A stretch of DNA of 64,000 nt from Paraburkholderia phenazinium (GCF_900141745.1 NZ_FSRM01000002.1:1550001-1614000); one strand, 5' to 3'; positions 17,901 through 27,256 are shown, counted from the first letter of the stretch. The notes: a model not told the origin generated them from the letters alone. Translations and numbers: made by a program.

Positions 17901-20726
17901 GCTCAGGTCCGCGAGGCTATCGTCGAATTGAAGGGGGAAGGAGAGCGCAAACGCCTTGTCGCCTACTTCACCGGGTCCGCCAATCCAGATGCCGTGCGCG
18001 AAGAACTGACGCGGACGCTTCCAGCCTCGCATGTGCCCTCGATTTGCATCGCGCTCGATACGTTGCCGACGCTGCCTAACGGCAAGCTCGACCGACGTGC
18101 GTTGCCCGAGCCGGACGACGCGGTGCAAAGTGCCGCGGTACCGTCGGCAGGGCCGATCGAAACGGCGCTGCTGGCAGTCTGGCAGACTGTGCTCGGCCGC
18201 ACTGACTTCGGCGTAACCGATAACTTCTTTACGCTCGGCGGGGATTCGATTTCCAGCCTGCGGGTGATTGCGCAGGCGCGCGCCGCGGGCTGGGTCGTCT
18301 CACCCCGCCAGGTATTCGAGCATCCCACGGTGCGTGGTCTGGCGCGTGTTGCGCAGGCGAGTGTCGCGCCAGCAGCGGATGAACCGCTTGTGAACGTCCC
18401 GTTCGAGGCACCGCTCGCGTCGATGCAGCATTGGTTCTTCGAGCACTATCCGGACGCCCCTGCACGCTGGAATCAGGCGGTATTGCTGCGTAGTGCCGAG
18501 GCGCTCGACGTCGAAGCACTGCGAGCGGCGTTCGATGCCGTGCTTGGCACGCATGATGCGCTGCGCGCGAGCTTTCGGCGCGATCCGCAGACGGGTGAGT
18601 GGTCGCAGACTATTTTGCCGCCGAAGTCTTCCAACGACGTATTGCGCATCGTAGATCTGCGAGCCTCCGTTGACCCAGTGGTCGCAATCGAAGCGGTCGC
18701 AGACAAAGTGCACGACAGTGTCGATCTCGCTGCCGGCAAGCTACTCCACGCGGCTTATATGAGCACAGCGGATGGCGCACGACTGCTGGTCGTCGTCCAT
18801 CATCTGGTGGTCGATGGCGTGTCGTGGCGCATCCTGCTCGACGATCTGCTGAATGCGTACGAGGCGGCACGTTTGTCCGGCACGCAGACGCTGCTGCCGC
18901 GAGCGAGTACCGCATGGAGTGAATGGACTCGACGTCTCGCCGAATACGCCAGTTTGCCCGAGCATCTGAGCGAACTAGCATGGTGGCAGAAACAACTGGG
19001 GACGACCACGGATGCCGCTCCGTCACGCCAACACGCGATCGCTCCATCCACCTCCCAAGGCCACACGCAGCATCGCAACTGGACACTCGATGCGCAGACA
19101 ACGCGTCAGCTCACCGACTCTGGCAGGCGTATCGACGAAGTGCTGCTGACTGCGCTAACCCAGGCATGTGCCGAGCATTTGCCGCAACTGCCCGTGATCG
19201 TCGAACTGGAGGGGCATGGTCGCCGCGATTGCATCCCTGGGCTCGATTTGAGCCGCACGGTGGGTTGGTTTACCACGCAGTACCCACTACGCCTTAGTGC
19301 CGCACCGCAACTCGAGTCGACGCGCCGCGAAATTGCTAACCTGCTGCAGACGGTGCCCGCGGAAGGCATGCATTTCAACCTGTTCCGCTACGGTGGCTCG
19401 GCGTCGATGCGCGCCGCGCTGGCGGCTTTGCCTCCCACGACGATTGGCTTCAACTACCTCGGACGTTTCGAAGAACGGCTCAGCGAAGGCTACTTTACGT
19501 TTGCTCCCGAAGACAGCGGCAACGGCATCGGCACGAACATCGCCAACGGGCCACGTCACGTGCTGGACCTGAATGGCCTGATCGCAGGCGGTTGCCTGAA
19601 ACTCGAGTGGAGCGTCGCTTCAGATGCGCTTGATTTGGCCCAGCTTGGCAGGCTGATCGACGCGTTCGAAACACATGTGCGGGCATTGGCTCAACCGGTG
19701 GATCCGTTGGCCGGTGCATCACAAAGCGCGGACTCATCGCACACGGCCGCCACGGCGATCGATGAACCGGGACTTGTAACACCTAAGCGGCATCTGTTCA
19801 ATGGCCTGACGGTGGCTTCGCAAACGTCCGTATCCGCCACAACCGAACCCGGGCAACTCGATGCGTTCGAACTGTGGCGTCAGCGCTTTTACACCGAGGC
19901 GTTGCTGTGCCCGCCTTACGGCACGGCAAACGATATCGACATGCAGCCGCTGAACGCCACCGGTGCGCCGCTCACGCTGTTCTGCTTTTACCCAGGCTTT
20001 GGACTTGTCGGCGAATACCGCTTTCTTGCCGCTGCGCTACAAGGGACCGCCAGCGTACTCGCGTTGCGTTCGCCGGGTTTCGCGATTGATGCGGGGGATT
20101 CAACGAGTAAGGCGCTCGATGCAACAGCACTCGCACGTCACGATCAACCCGCCAGTTTCGAGGCACTTGCACAAGCATGCGTCGAGCGCGTGCTGAAGGC
20201 GCAAGCCGAAGGACCATTCCGGCTGCTTGGCTGGTCATTCGGCGGGCGCCTGGCGGTGGCGGTTGCCGGGCAGTTGCGCGCACGCGGCCATCAGGTCGAT
20301 TTCCTCGGACTGCTCGACACGGCGACGCGTACCGCTGACGCAGCACCGGACGAGGAGCATGCACAGGGCGATCTGTCCGCATGGCTGGAACAGCAGACGG
20401 ATGGCGCACAACTGCAAGCGCTCTTCACACGGGCAGCCGAACTGGACGCATTGCACTACCGCTTGCGCCTCGCCCACACATTGCCGACCCTGGACGTACC
20501 GATTACTTTCTGGCACGCCGCCCGCGACAAAGTACCGGGCCGCGAGCGCGACTGGCGTCCGTATACAACCGCGGCAGTCGAAGCAGTCCAAATCGAAGCG
20601 AGCCACACCGGAATCGTGCATCATCCGGCGCTGCATGCCAGCGTAAAAGCCCAACTGCAAAAGCTGCTGAGCATGCAAGAGGCGCGGACACGCACAAGTA
20701 CAAGCGGCACAGATACCTCATCCTGA
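14967..20726 (+). CDS. NRPS, terminal module with release domain: C-A-T-E-TE
   Basis: A 1919-residue synthetase. C (about 65-510; H-H-I-V-A-D-A with Ala in place of the usual Gly), A (549-1040; pocket D-V-H-R-T-G-L-V-A, identical to the first A domain of the NRPS at 3659), T with G-G-D-S (1091), E (1147-1575; H-H-L-V-V-D-G, E-G-H-G-R-R, F-N-Y-L-G-R-F), a linker, and a type I thioesterase (about 1665-1905; G-W-S-F-G-G with Ser1757 as nucleophile, S-H-T-G-I carrying the His). The thioesterase releases the finished chain by hydrolysis or macrolactone formation, so this protein acts last. Having an epimerase directly before the thioesterase predicts a D-configured C-terminal residue. It is coupled to the preceding small frame by ATGA. 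Confidence 0.96.
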   Translation: MNVTDHSFSASGVKDASVTSDASPGAVRRPSGALRLAQQYAALPEDKRALFRARARAQGLDVDTLPVVPLLPRPARFPLLFAQERLWFLWCLDPHHAGYHITHTLRLTNALDVDALHRALRQLVRRHEALTLRFDAEEGVPTQYPAPDASYGFVQHTLADDEATLAEALRDFACEPFDLVNGPVLRVALFETGGQGCVLQFVVHHIVADAWSMNVLFRDLLAFYRGADNLSPLPVQLADVAVWQREWSANDLLERQIGYWRERLDGVPAALTLPRDVPPRATRSHDGGLVRLSIPAALAEPLREIARSRRTTLFMVMLAVFDVLLYRYSGQRTIVVGVPAAGRGRTELEGLVGFFVNTLIVRADLAGGQPFDTLLRTVRERVLEAQAHQDVPFARLVEALAIERNLDSSPLFQVMFDLAADAADKTQAQSARTAGHSPLAVESILDVAPTARFDLALNAQDRGAGGTLQLALTYSRDRFVEATARRMLDDYVELLEQVAAEPQRNVGDLAVRRGIGEHVRYDVRSGEVSTPTDIERETGDGTAPDIPRDSFIAAHQRIAQRARQCPTRVALRCEGEAITYAALDAWAERIALALRADGIATGERVGLLLERSLALPAALLGVFKVGGAFVPLDPDYPPARLQAMIADAGVTRVIVDETTRSNCRALLAPLRTVLASAVRPDASDSTANCDDAVWSVHPDALAYVIYTSGSTGTPKGVAITHRALALHLEDFLHDHRIVESDIVLQSSTINFDVALHELLPALMVGGRVVMRGPQAWELASLNRTLCDEHVTFARIPTALWQQWRIALPPAEDIALRQITVGGEALPGDALQRWYEGPLAHVAIDNLYGPTETTVAALHHPVSRDDAQHAIVAIGRCYPARHAYVADLDGNRAPDGALGELCIGGATLAQGYLARPALTAERFVPDPHGAPGSRVYRSGDLCRARADGIIDFLGRIDQQVKLRGHRIELGEIEVALRRVAQVREAIVELKGEGERKRLVAYFTGSANPDAVREELTRTLPASHVPSICIALDTLPTLPNGKLDRRALPEPDDAVQSAAVPSAGPIETALLAVWQTVLGRTDFGVTDNFFTLGGDSISSLRVIAQARAAGWVVSPRQVFEHPTVRGLARVAQASVAPAADEPLVNVPFEAPLASMQHWFFEHYPDAPARWNQAVLLRSAEALDVEALRAAFDAVLGTHDALRASFRRDPQTGEWSQTILPPKSSNDVLRIVDLRASVDPVVAIEAVADKVHDSVDLAAGKLLHAAYMSTADGARLLVVVHHLVVDGVSWRILLDDLLNAYEAARLSGTQTLLPRASTAWSEWTRRLAEYASLPEHLSELAWWQKQLGTTTDAAPSRQHAIAPSTSQGHTQHRNWTLDAQTTRQLTDSGRRIDEVLLTALTQACAEHLPQLPVIVELEGHGRRDCIPGLDLSRTVGWFTTQYPLRLSAAPQLESTRREIANLLQTVPAEGMHFNLFRYGGSASMRAALAALPPTTIGFNYLGRFEERLSEGYFTFAPEDSGNGIGTNIANGPRHVLDLNGLIAGGCLKLEWSVASDALDLAQLGRLIDAFETHVRALAQPVDPLAGASQSADSSHTAATAIDEPGLVTPKRHLFNGLTVASQTSVSATTEPGQLDAFELWRQRFYTEALLCPPYGTANDIDMQPLNATGAPLTLFCFYPGFGLVGEYRFLAAALQGTASVLALRSPGFAIDAGDSTSKALDATALARHDQPASFEALAQACVERVLKAQAEGPFRLLGWSFGGRLAVAVAGQLRARGHQVDFLGLLDTATRTADAAPDEEHAQGDLSAWLEQQTDGAQLQALFTRAAELDALHYRLRLAHTLPTLDVPITFWHAARDKVPGRERDWRPYTTAAVEAVQIEASHTGIVHHPALHASVKAQLQKLLSMQEARTRTSTSGTDTSS

Positions 20727-20755
20727 CAACCTAAAACCGGACCACAGCTTTCGTC

Positions 20756-21547
20756 ATGCAGTCATCAGGCGGTTCCTCGCTTTACCAGCTCTCCGACGTC
20801 GATTTTTCAATCGGCGACCGGCCGCTGCTGCAATCCATTTCGCTCCATATCGCACCGGGCCAGGTGGTGGGTCTGATCGGCCACAACGGTTCGGGCAAGA
20901 CGTCGCTGATGCGGCTGCTGGCACGCCTGCATCAGCCGACGCGCGGCACGATTTACTTCGACGGTACCCCGCTCGAGAATTGGCCGCACCGTCGCTTCGC
21001 GCAGCAAGTAGCGCATTTGCCGCAATACACACCATCTACGGATGGCCTGCAGGTGCGCGAACTGGTCGCACTGGGCCGCTATCCATGGCATGGCGCGCTG
21101 GGCCGCGTCACGGCAGATGATGACGCGCGCGTCGAGGAAGCAATGGCATGGACCGACGTCGCGCGTTACGCGGACCGCGCCGTCGACAGTCTCTCGGGAG
21201 GCGAGCGTCAGCGTGTCTGGCTGGCCATGCTGATCGCGCAGAACAGTCGCTGCGTGCTGCTCGATGAACCGACCTCGGCGCTCGATATCAGTCACCAGAT
21301 CGAAGTGCTCGGGCTGATCCGTTCGCTGTGCGAAAAGCGCGGCATGACCGCTATCGTCGTGCTGCACGACGTGAACATGGCGACGCGCTTCTGCAATGAG
21401 CTGATTTCGCTGCGCGGCGGCAAGGTGCTGATGCAGGCGAGTCCTGCGGAGATCATGCGTCCGGATAGCCTCGAAGCCATCTACGGGGTGCCGATGGGTG
21501 TGCTGACCGATCCGCAGAGCGGCTATGCGATTGGATTTCCGCGATGA
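20756..21547 (+). CDS. Ferric-siderophore ABC importer, ATP-binding protein (FhuC/FepC type)
   Basis: A 263-residue ABC ATPase. Walker A is G-H-N-G-S-G-K-T-S (about 43), the signature L-S-G-G-E-R-Q-R, Walker B C-V-L-L-D-E-P-T-S-A-L-D, and the H-loop L-H-D-V-N. The sequence is of the FecE/FhuC iron-chelate class. It powers uptake of the ferric siderophore across the inner membrane with the binding protein and permease encoded next. It starts 29 bases after the NRPS stop and overlaps the binding-protein gene by four bases (ATGA), so it lies in the biosynthetic operon. Confidence 0.94.
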   Translation: MQSSGGSSLYQLSDVDFSIGDRPLLQSISLHIAPGQVVGLIGHNGSGKTSLMRLLARLHQPTRGTIYFDGTPLENWPHRRFAQQVAHLPQYTPSTDGLQVRELVALGRYPWHGALGRVTADDDARVEEAMAWTDVARYADRAVDSLSGGERQRVWLAMLIAQNSRCVLLDEPTSALDISHQIEVLGLIRSLCEKRGMTAIVVLHDVNMATRFCNELISLRGGKVLMQASPAEIMRPDSLEAIYGVPMGVLTDPQSGYAIGFPR

Positions 21548-22554
21548 CCAAACCCGTCATTCGACCTGCGAGCAGGATTCCGCGCACGGACCCGCTACGC
21601 CGCAGGCTGCTTGCAGGATTCGGCGCGCTCGGTGCGTTCAGCATGCTTGACGCGTTTGGTTCGGCGAGCGCCTGGGCTGCTACGCAGACACAGAGCACTT
21701 CGTCCGAGCCCGCGCCTCACCGCATCGTCACCCTGAACTGGGAATTGACCGAGACGCTGCTCGCACTCGGCGTTGCACCGGTCGGCACACCGTTGCCCGA
21801 CTGGTATCGCAATACGATTGTCGAGCCGCCGCTGCCCGCGAGTGTGGCCGATGTGGGGCTACTGTATCAGCCGAGCTTCGAGATGCTGCAGGCGCTGGCG
21901 CCGGATCTGATGATCATTACGCCGGGACATGCCCCCGCCAAACGCTGGCTCGAGCGTATCGCGCCGACGCTCACGCTCGGCGCTTACATGTCGAGCGATA
22001 CGCCTTATCCAGCGCTGCTGAACGAGACGGGCGAACTCGCCGCAAAACTGCAGAGACCGCAGCGCGCAACCGACCTGATCGCCGCGACGGATCGCAACAC
22101 CGCTAACGTGCGGGCGCAACTCGGCGTGCGTCCTGCGCTGCTGCGCGCGCCGGTTCTCGTCGCGGATCTGGTCGACGACCGCCATCTGCGCGTTTATGCG
22201 CAAGGCAGCCTGTTCGACGAGATGTTGCGGAAGCTAGGAGTCCAGAATGCTGCCAATCCCGGCGCGGGAAGCCAGCCATGGCGTACGGAACAGGGCTTCG
22301 CGATGGTGCCGGTGCAGCGCCTTGCCGATGTCCAGCAGGCAAGCCTGCTGCTGGTGGGTCCGCTGGAGGCCTCCGCACGTGCCGGCGTCAGGAAGAATGC
22401 GATCTGGCAGGCGCTGCCCATGGTGCGCGAGCGCCGCATTGCCATCCTGCCTGTGATCGCCCCGTATGGAGGACTGGTTTCGATGCAGCGTTTCGCGCAG
22501 GCAGTGGCGACGGCGCTCGCCACAATCGACAACGGCGGAGGCGGCGTTGCGTAA
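21544..22554 (+). CDS. Periplasmic ferric-siderophore-binding protein (FhuD type)
   Basis: A 336-residue class III solute-binding protein. The N-terminus carries R-R-R-L-L-A-G followed by a hydrophobic run ending A-S-A-W-A-A, which looks like a Tat-type export signal, as known for FhuD homologues. The mature part has the usual two-lobe pattern: H-R-I-V-T-L-N-W-E at the start of the fold, G-T-P-L-P-D-W-Y, and the central long-helix region. It would hand the ferric siderophore to the fused permease encoded next. Its start overlaps the ATPase stop by ATGA, and its end overlaps the permease start. Confidence 0.92.
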   Translation: MTKPVIRPASRIPRTDPLRRRLLAGFGALGAFSMLDAFGSASAWAATQTQSTSSEPAPHRIVTLNWELTETLLALGVAPVGTPLPDWYRNTIVEPPLPASVADVGLLYQPSFEMLQALAPDLMIITPGHAPAKRWLERIAPTLTLGAYMSSDTPYPALLNETGELAAKLQRPQRATDLIAATDRNTANVRAQLGVRPALLRAPVLVADLVDDRHLRVYAQGSLFDEMLRKLGVQNAANPGAGSQPWRTEQGFAMVPVQRLADVQQASLLLVGPLEASARAGVRKNAIWQALPMVRERRIAILPVIAPYGGLVSMQRFAQAVATALATIDNGGGGVA

Positions 22555-24571
22555 CCTTGCTGCTGCATCTGTGCCCGCTGCACCGCGCGATTTTCGGGCG
22601 GCGCTCGTCGGCGTGCTTGGGGCGGTTGCCCTGATTCTCGCGATCGTCGGTATCCATGTCCAACTGAACGGCGCTTCGTTCTGGACGACGCTTTTTGCAC
22701 CGAACCGCACTGACTTGCATCAGGTGCTCGTGCGCGACAGCCTGCTGCCGCGTATCGCCATGACCTTGCTGTGCGGCGCGGCACTGGCACTGGCGGGCAC
22801 GCTGGCGCAACAGGTGCTGCGCAATCCGCTCGCCGAGCCGATGACGCTTGGCATTTTCCCCGGTTCGTACCTCGCGTTGATGATCGCCGAGTTGTGGGCG
22901 CCATCCTGGGTCGCCGGTGGCCGTACCATAGTGGCGCTCGCCGGTGGCGGCATCGCAATGCTGCTCGTGTTCGGGCTCGCGTGGCGGCAACGGATGTCTT
23001 CGCTTTCGGTGATCCTTTCAGGGATGATCGTCAACCTGTACTGCGGCGCCATCAGTCTCGCCATCTGCATGTCCCATTTCGACCTGCTGCGCGGGCTGAT
23101 GATCTGGGGCGGCGGGGCGCTCGATCAGAGCGGCTGGCAGGAGAGCCGGCAACTTCTGTGGGGTGTGCTCGCTTGTGTCGTCGCGACTGTGCTGCTGCGC
23201 CGTCCATTGGGCGTATTCGAGGCCGGCGATTCGACCGTGCAGAGCCTTGGCATCTCGTTGCAACGCACGCGCTTTGCCGCGCTGCTGATCTCGGTAGTCC
23301 TGACGGCCTGCGTCGTGTCGACGGTCGGCGTGATCGGCTTTGTCGGCCTTGCTGCACCCACGCTGGCGCGCCTCGCTGGCGCAAGGCGACTCAGACAGCG
23401 CCTGATCTGGGCGCCTTTGCTTGGCGCGGCGTTGTTGTGGGCAACTGATGAAATCGTCCAGATGGTGTCTTCAACGGAACTGTTCTCGGCGCATCTGGTG
23501 CCCACCGGAACGGTCACCTCGTTGCTCGGCGTTCCCTTGCTGATGCTGTTGCTGCCGCGTTTGCGCAGCCAGCCTGACCTGCATGCGAGCGCCATCGCGC
23601 ATGCACCGGTAGCCAGTCTTGGTAGACGCTTGCCGTGGGCAGTGGTCGGCCTTGTCGTGGTGCTGGTGCTGACCTTCGGCATATCGCGCGGTGTCCACGG
23701 CTGGCACGTTGCCAGTCCTGCGCAGATCGGCGCGCTGCTGTTCTGGCGGCTGCCGCACGCCATCGCGGCGATGTCGGCAGGTGTGCTGCTGGCGGTCGCC
23801 GGTACGCTGATCCAGCGCGTCACCGCCAATCCGATGGCGAGCCCCGATCTGCTCGGCGTGAGTTCTGGTGGCGCCCTCGGCATCGTCATCATCCTGTTCG
23901 CAGGACTCGATCCAACACCTGGGATCCTGTTCGCGGGCTGCCTCGCCGGCGCTATGACGACGCTTGCGCTGCTATTGTGGCTGGGCGGCCGCGCCTCGTT
24001 CGTGCCGGACCGGCTGCTGCTGATCGGTGTCGGGATCAGCGCGCTGTTCGAGGCTATCGTCAGCGCGACGCTGGCTAGCGGCGATCCACGTGCAGGTCTG
24101 CTAATGGATCTCGTGGTCGGCTCGACTTATTACATCGAACCCGCGGCTTCTTATGCGGCCGCTGCCGTCGCGCTAGCGGGACTGGTGCTCGGCCCGTTGA
24201 TGGCACGCTGGATCGAAACGCTGAGCCTGGGCGCGCCGATGGCAGGCAGCCTCGGCGTGCCCGTCGCGCGAGCACGTCTGGCGATCCTGCTGCTAGCGGC
24301 GTTGCTCACCGCCACGGCCACGTTGCTGGTCGGCCCGCTTTCGTTTGTCGGGCTGATCGCGCCGCATATCGCCCGCTATTCGGGCGCGCGCCGGCCTGCA
24401 GTGCAGATGTTCGTGGCGTCGATCGTCGGCGCGTTGCTGATGGGCTTCGCGGATTGGCTTGGTCGCCAGGTCATGTTCCCTCAGGAGATGCCGGCTGGCC
24501 TTGTCGCGACGTTAATAGGCGGTCCTTATCTGATTGCGCTGACTCTGCGGAAGACAGTTGCGTCCACCTGA
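22547..24571 (+). CDS. Ferric-siderophore importer permease, fused two-half protein (FhuB type)
   Basis: About 674 residues in two homologous halves, each with roughly ten hydrophobic segments. The first half has G-F-V-G-L-A-A-P-T-L-A-R-L and the second S-F-V-G-L-I-A-P-H-I-A-R-Y; these are the conserved ATPase-contact loops of the FecCD/FhuB family. The fused form is typical of FhuB. I choose TTG at 22547 as start because a perfect GGAGG (22537-22541) lies five bases upstream and the frame overlaps the binding-protein stop by eight bases. The earlier in-frame ATG at 22466 would overlap it by 89 bases. It is the last gene of this transport block and is followed by a strong hairpin. Confidence 0.92.
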   Translation: MRNLAAASVPAAPRDFRAALVGVLGAVALILAIVGIHVQLNGASFWTTLFAPNRTDLHQVLVRDSLLPRIAMTLLCGAALALAGTLAQQVLRNPLAEPMTLGIFPGSYLALMIAELWAPSWVAGGRTIVALAGGGIAMLLVFGLAWRQRMSSLSVILSGMIVNLYCGAISLAICMSHFDLLRGLMIWGGGALDQSGWQESRQLLWGVLACVVATVLLRRPLGVFEAGDSTVQSLGISLQRTRFAALLISVVLTACVVSTVGVIGFVGLAAPTLARLAGARRLRQRLIWAPLLGAALLWATDEIVQMVSSTELFSAHLVPTGTVTSLLGVPLLMLLLPRLRSQPDLHASAIAHAPVASLGRRLPWAVVGLVVVLVLTFGISRGVHGWHVASPAQIGALLFWRLPHAIAAMSAGVLLAVAGTLIQRVTANPMASPDLLGVSSGGALGIVIILFAGLDPTPGILFAGCLAGAMTTLALLLWLGGRASFVPDRLLLIGVGISALFEAIVSATLASGDPRAGLLMDLVVGSTYYIEPAASYAAAAVALAGLVLGPLMARWIETLSLGAPMAGSLGVPVARARLAILLLAALLTATATLLVGPLSFVGLIAPHIARYSGARRPAVQMFVASIVGALLMGFADWLGRQVMFPQEMPAGLVATLIGGPYLIALTLRKTVAST

Positions 24572-24577
24572 GCGCTC

Positions 24578-24608
24578 CGAAAGCCCGGTGCTTCACGCCG
24601 GGCTTTCG
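24578..24608 (+). terminator. Terminator after the importer genes
   Basis: CGAAAGCCCGG (24578-24588) pairs perfectly over 11 bp with CCGGGCTTTCG (24598-24608) around a nine-base loop, six bases after the permease stop. The downstream run is C/T-rich rather than pure T. It probably ends the transcript that starts at mbtH. Confidence 0.75.
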
Positions 24609-24661
24609 CCCTCTATACGGACCACAGGTCACAAACAACAGACAAAACTCAAAATGTATTT

Positions 24662-24680
24662 GCAAATGAGAATCGTTATC
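24662..24680. promoter_or_regulatory. Fur-like box 3 (TonB receptor gene)
   Basis: GCAAATGAGAATCGTTATC contains AAATGAGAATC, the reverse-complement form of boxes 1 and 2, with the right half closer to the classical GTTATC. It lies about 220 bases before the receptor start and overlaps the only promoter-like hexamers there. Confidence 0.75.
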
Positions 24681-24902
24681 GATTAACATCTTATTCGCGA
24701 TAACGAGATGTCTGGCGCATAGCGCGTCCGCGTGAGGCATCCACTGCGCGAGAGTGGTCTATTGCTGTTCGCGGTGCTGGGGAAAGTGCAAAGCCGCGAT
24801 TCACTTTCGCTACGAATACATCATCCTGACATGCCTCGTTAGTTGTCCTTTTCAAAGGACCCGACGGGTTTGTGTCTTCACGCCGAGAATTTGCCAGCCA
24901 CG

Positions 24903-27083
24903 ATGAAAACAACCATGGACCATAGCCGTAGTAAGCGGCGAGCCAAAGCTCGCTTGTTCCAGTCCCGGCTGACGCCGGTGGCGATTTCGCTGATTGCGAT
25001 GTGGGCCGGGCACGCCCGGGCGCAATCGACGCCAGCAAGCACGACAGGCGACAGCAGTGTGCTGCCGGCCGTTACGGTGACGAGCGACAGCGATGCCACC
25101 ACCGAGGACAGCGGCTCCTACCGGGCCCGCAACGCGACGGTCGCGGGCGGTGTAGCACAACCGCTGCAGGAGATTCCGGCCTCGGTCTCGGTGGTAACGC
25201 GTCAGCGCATGGACGACCAGAACATGACGCAGATTCAGGATGCGCTGCTCTATGTCACGGGCGTCGAAGCGTTGAATTACGGCGATGGCACGGCCTATTA
25301 CAGGTCGCGCGGCAATTACCTTGGTGTCGAATTCGACGGCGTGTCGGTTGTCAGCGGGTTGCAGTATCAGACCCAGTTCGATCTGGCCATGTACGACCGC
25401 ATCGAAGTGTTCCGCGGTCCGGAAGGTGTGATGACGGGTGCAGCCGATCCGACCGATGCCGGCGGTACGGTCAACCTCGTGCGCAAACGTCCGCAGAACA
25501 CGTTCCATCTGGAAACCGAGACGCAGATCGACTCGTTCGGCGCTGTGCGCCAGATGGTCGACGTGACCGGGCCGCTCAACAAGGACGGCTCGTTGCGTGG
25601 CCGCGCGGTGATTGTGGGCAGCGATGGACTGCAATCGGTCGACGGCGTGCGCGAAAAAAAGTTCATGGTGTACGGCGCGCTCGACTACGACTTCAATCCG
25701 CGCACGACGCTGTCGTTGTCGGCGGCCTATGAGGTCAATCCGGTGTCGGGCTTCGACTATGGTATCGGCGAAACGGCCTCCGGCACGCGGCTGCCGAGTT
25801 CGTACTCGCAAAACTTCAGCCCGAGCTGGAATTACAGCTATACGTCGCTGGCGGAAACCAATCTCAACCTGACGCACCGCTTCGAGAACGACTGGCAGTC
25901 GTCGACCACGGTCTTCTATCGCCATGAACTGCAGTCGACAAATTACGCCTATTCCGGCCCGGGCGTCACCGACGACGGCCTCTCGGCCTACGGCGATCAG
26001 CGGCAGCGCATTACCTACGACTGGTTCGGCGCCGATACCCATGTGTCGGGCCCGATCAATCTGTTCGGCCAGACTCATACGCTGACCGTCGGGGCAAACT
26101 ACTCGCTGCAGAACGAGACTACGAAGTCCGGCTTTGTCTCCCTCACGGGGCCATTCGCTGACGGCGACTACAACGTCTTCGATGCGGACTCGGTGCCGAG
26201 CGTCAACGTGCCGTTCACGTATGGTTCCAACATCCGGACCGAGGAATACGGGGTCTACGCACAGGCCAGGATTCATCTCGCCAAGCCGCTGACACTCGTG
26301 CTCGGTGCGCGCGAAACGTTCTTCAATGAAGAGTCGCAGACCATCTTGCCGAGCGTATCCGACTGGAGCACGGAAGCGCGGATGAATGGCAAGTTCCTGC
26401 CGTCGGCGGCACTCGTCTATGACATCGTTCCCTGGTTGAGCGCATATGTCAGCTATTCGAAGATTTTCGAGCCGCAGACGGCGACCACTTATACGGGTGC
26501 GGCGTTGCCGCCAGCAACGGGTGACCAGTACGAAACCGGCCTGAAAGGCACGTTCCTGAACGGACGCCTTGGTGCGACGGCCGCTCTGTTCCGCATCAAC
26601 ACCAACAACGTCGCGATCACGGACCCCGACAATCCGACGGGTTCGATCGCCGGCGGCGCGGCGCGTGACCAGGGCTTCGAGTTCGAAGTCACCGGGGAGC
26701 CGCTGCCGAACTGGAATGTGTATGCGGGCTACACCCTGCTGAACGAAAGCTTTACGAACCAGACGGCCAATTACTCGGACGGCACGGACCCGAAACATCT
26801 GTTCAAGCTGTGGACGAGCTACCGCCTCTCGCAAGGACTCCTGAAGGGTGTGACGGTGGGCGGCGGGATGCTGGCTCAAAGCGAGATTACCCGTGGTGTA
26901 GAGCAGGGCGGCTATGCGATCTTCAATGCGCAGGTGGGCTATCGCATCAACAAGCACGTGGATACCTCGCTGACGCTGAACAACATGTTCAATCGCGAGT
27001 ACTACGTGCGTCCGCCCGGAACGTACTTTAGCCAGTTCGGGGACCGGCGCAACCTGATGTTGACGGTGCGCACAGATTTCTAA
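24903..27083 (+). CDS. TonB-dependent ferric-siderophore receptor
   Basis: A 726-residue outer-membrane receptor. A signal peptide with basic N-terminus ends near A-R-A-Q-S, followed by a TonB-box-like segment (L-P-A-V-T-V-T-S) and a plug domain (I-P-A-S-V-S-V-V-T, and R-I-E-V-F-R-G-P-E-G-V with G-G-T-V-N-L-V-R-K-R-P). The beta-barrel ends in the aromatic residue (T-D-F) expected of outer-membrane proteins. It resembles the FhuE/FpvA/OrbA siderophore-receptor class without the long N-terminal signalling domain, so it probably does not drive an anti-sigma/ECF cascade. I start it at 24903; 24915 is another possible ATG, and the frame opens at 24843. It sits between the importer and the graminine genes with its own Fur box, so it most likely imports this locus's siderophore. 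Confidence 0.95.
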   Translation: MKTTMDHSRSKRRAKARLFQSRLTPVAISLIAMWAGHARAQSTPASTTGDSSVLPAVTVTSDSDATTEDSGSYRARNATVAGGVAQPLQEIPASVSVVTRQRMDDQNMTQIQDALLYVTGVEALNYGDGTAYYRSRGNYLGVEFDGVSVVSGLQYQTQFDLAMYDRIEVFRGPEGVMTGAADPTDAGGTVNLVRKRPQNTFHLETETQIDSFGAVRQMVDVTGPLNKDGSLRGRAVIVGSDGLQSVDGVREKKFMVYGALDYDFNPRTTLSLSAAYEVNPVSGFDYGIGETASGTRLPSSYSQNFSPSWNYSYTSLAETNLNLTHRFENDWQSSTTVFYRHELQSTNYAYSGPGVTDDGLSAYGDQRQRITYDWFGADTHVSGPINLFGQTHTLTVGANYSLQNETTKSGFVSLTGPFADGDYNVFDADSVPSVNVPFTYGSNIRTEEYGVYAQARIHLAKPLTLVLGARETFFNEESQTILPSVSDWSTEARMNGKFLPSAALVYDIVPWLSAYVSYSKIFEPQTATTYTGAALPPATGDQYETGLKGTFLNGRLGATAALFRINTNNVAITDPDNPTGSIAGGAARDQGFEFEVTGEPLPNWNVYAGYTLLNESFTNQTANYSDGTDPKHLFKLWTSYRLSQGLLKGVTVGGGMLAQSEITRGVEQGGYAIFNAQVGYRINKHVDTSLTLNNMFNREYYVRPPGTYFSQFGDRRNLMLTVRTDF

Positions 27084-27098
27084 CGTGGCAAATCGAGG

Positions 27099-27126
27099 CA
27101 TGCGCGGGAATTCCTTCGCGCATGCG
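27099..27126 (+). terminator. Hairpin after the TonB receptor gene
   Basis: GCATGCGC (27099-27106) pairs perfectly with GCGCATGC (27119-27126). The 12-base loop contains a small GGAATTCC palindrome. It starts 16 bases after the receptor stop. It lacks a T-run, so termination is only probable. Confidence 0.5.
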
Positions 27127-27256
27127 GCTGCATGAAATGCGCGGCTCCGCTTTACGGCGTGGCCGCGCGCTGGTCTCTGGACCTCACGCACAGCGCCGCG
27201 CGTTCGTAGCGCTTGTGGAAACGCGCCGCCTCGGAGCCAGCTTGACCTGAAAGAAC

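Larger units (their letters stand above)
24572..24902. other. Intergenic region before the TonB receptor gene
   Basis: This 331-base stretch holds the terminator of the upstream operon (24578-24608) and a Fur-like box (24662-24680). A weak promoter candidate overlaps the box: TTGCAA (24660-24665), 17 bases, TTAACA (24683-24688). That leaves a leader of about 200 bases before the receptor gene, in which I see no further structure or gene. Confidence 0.6.
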
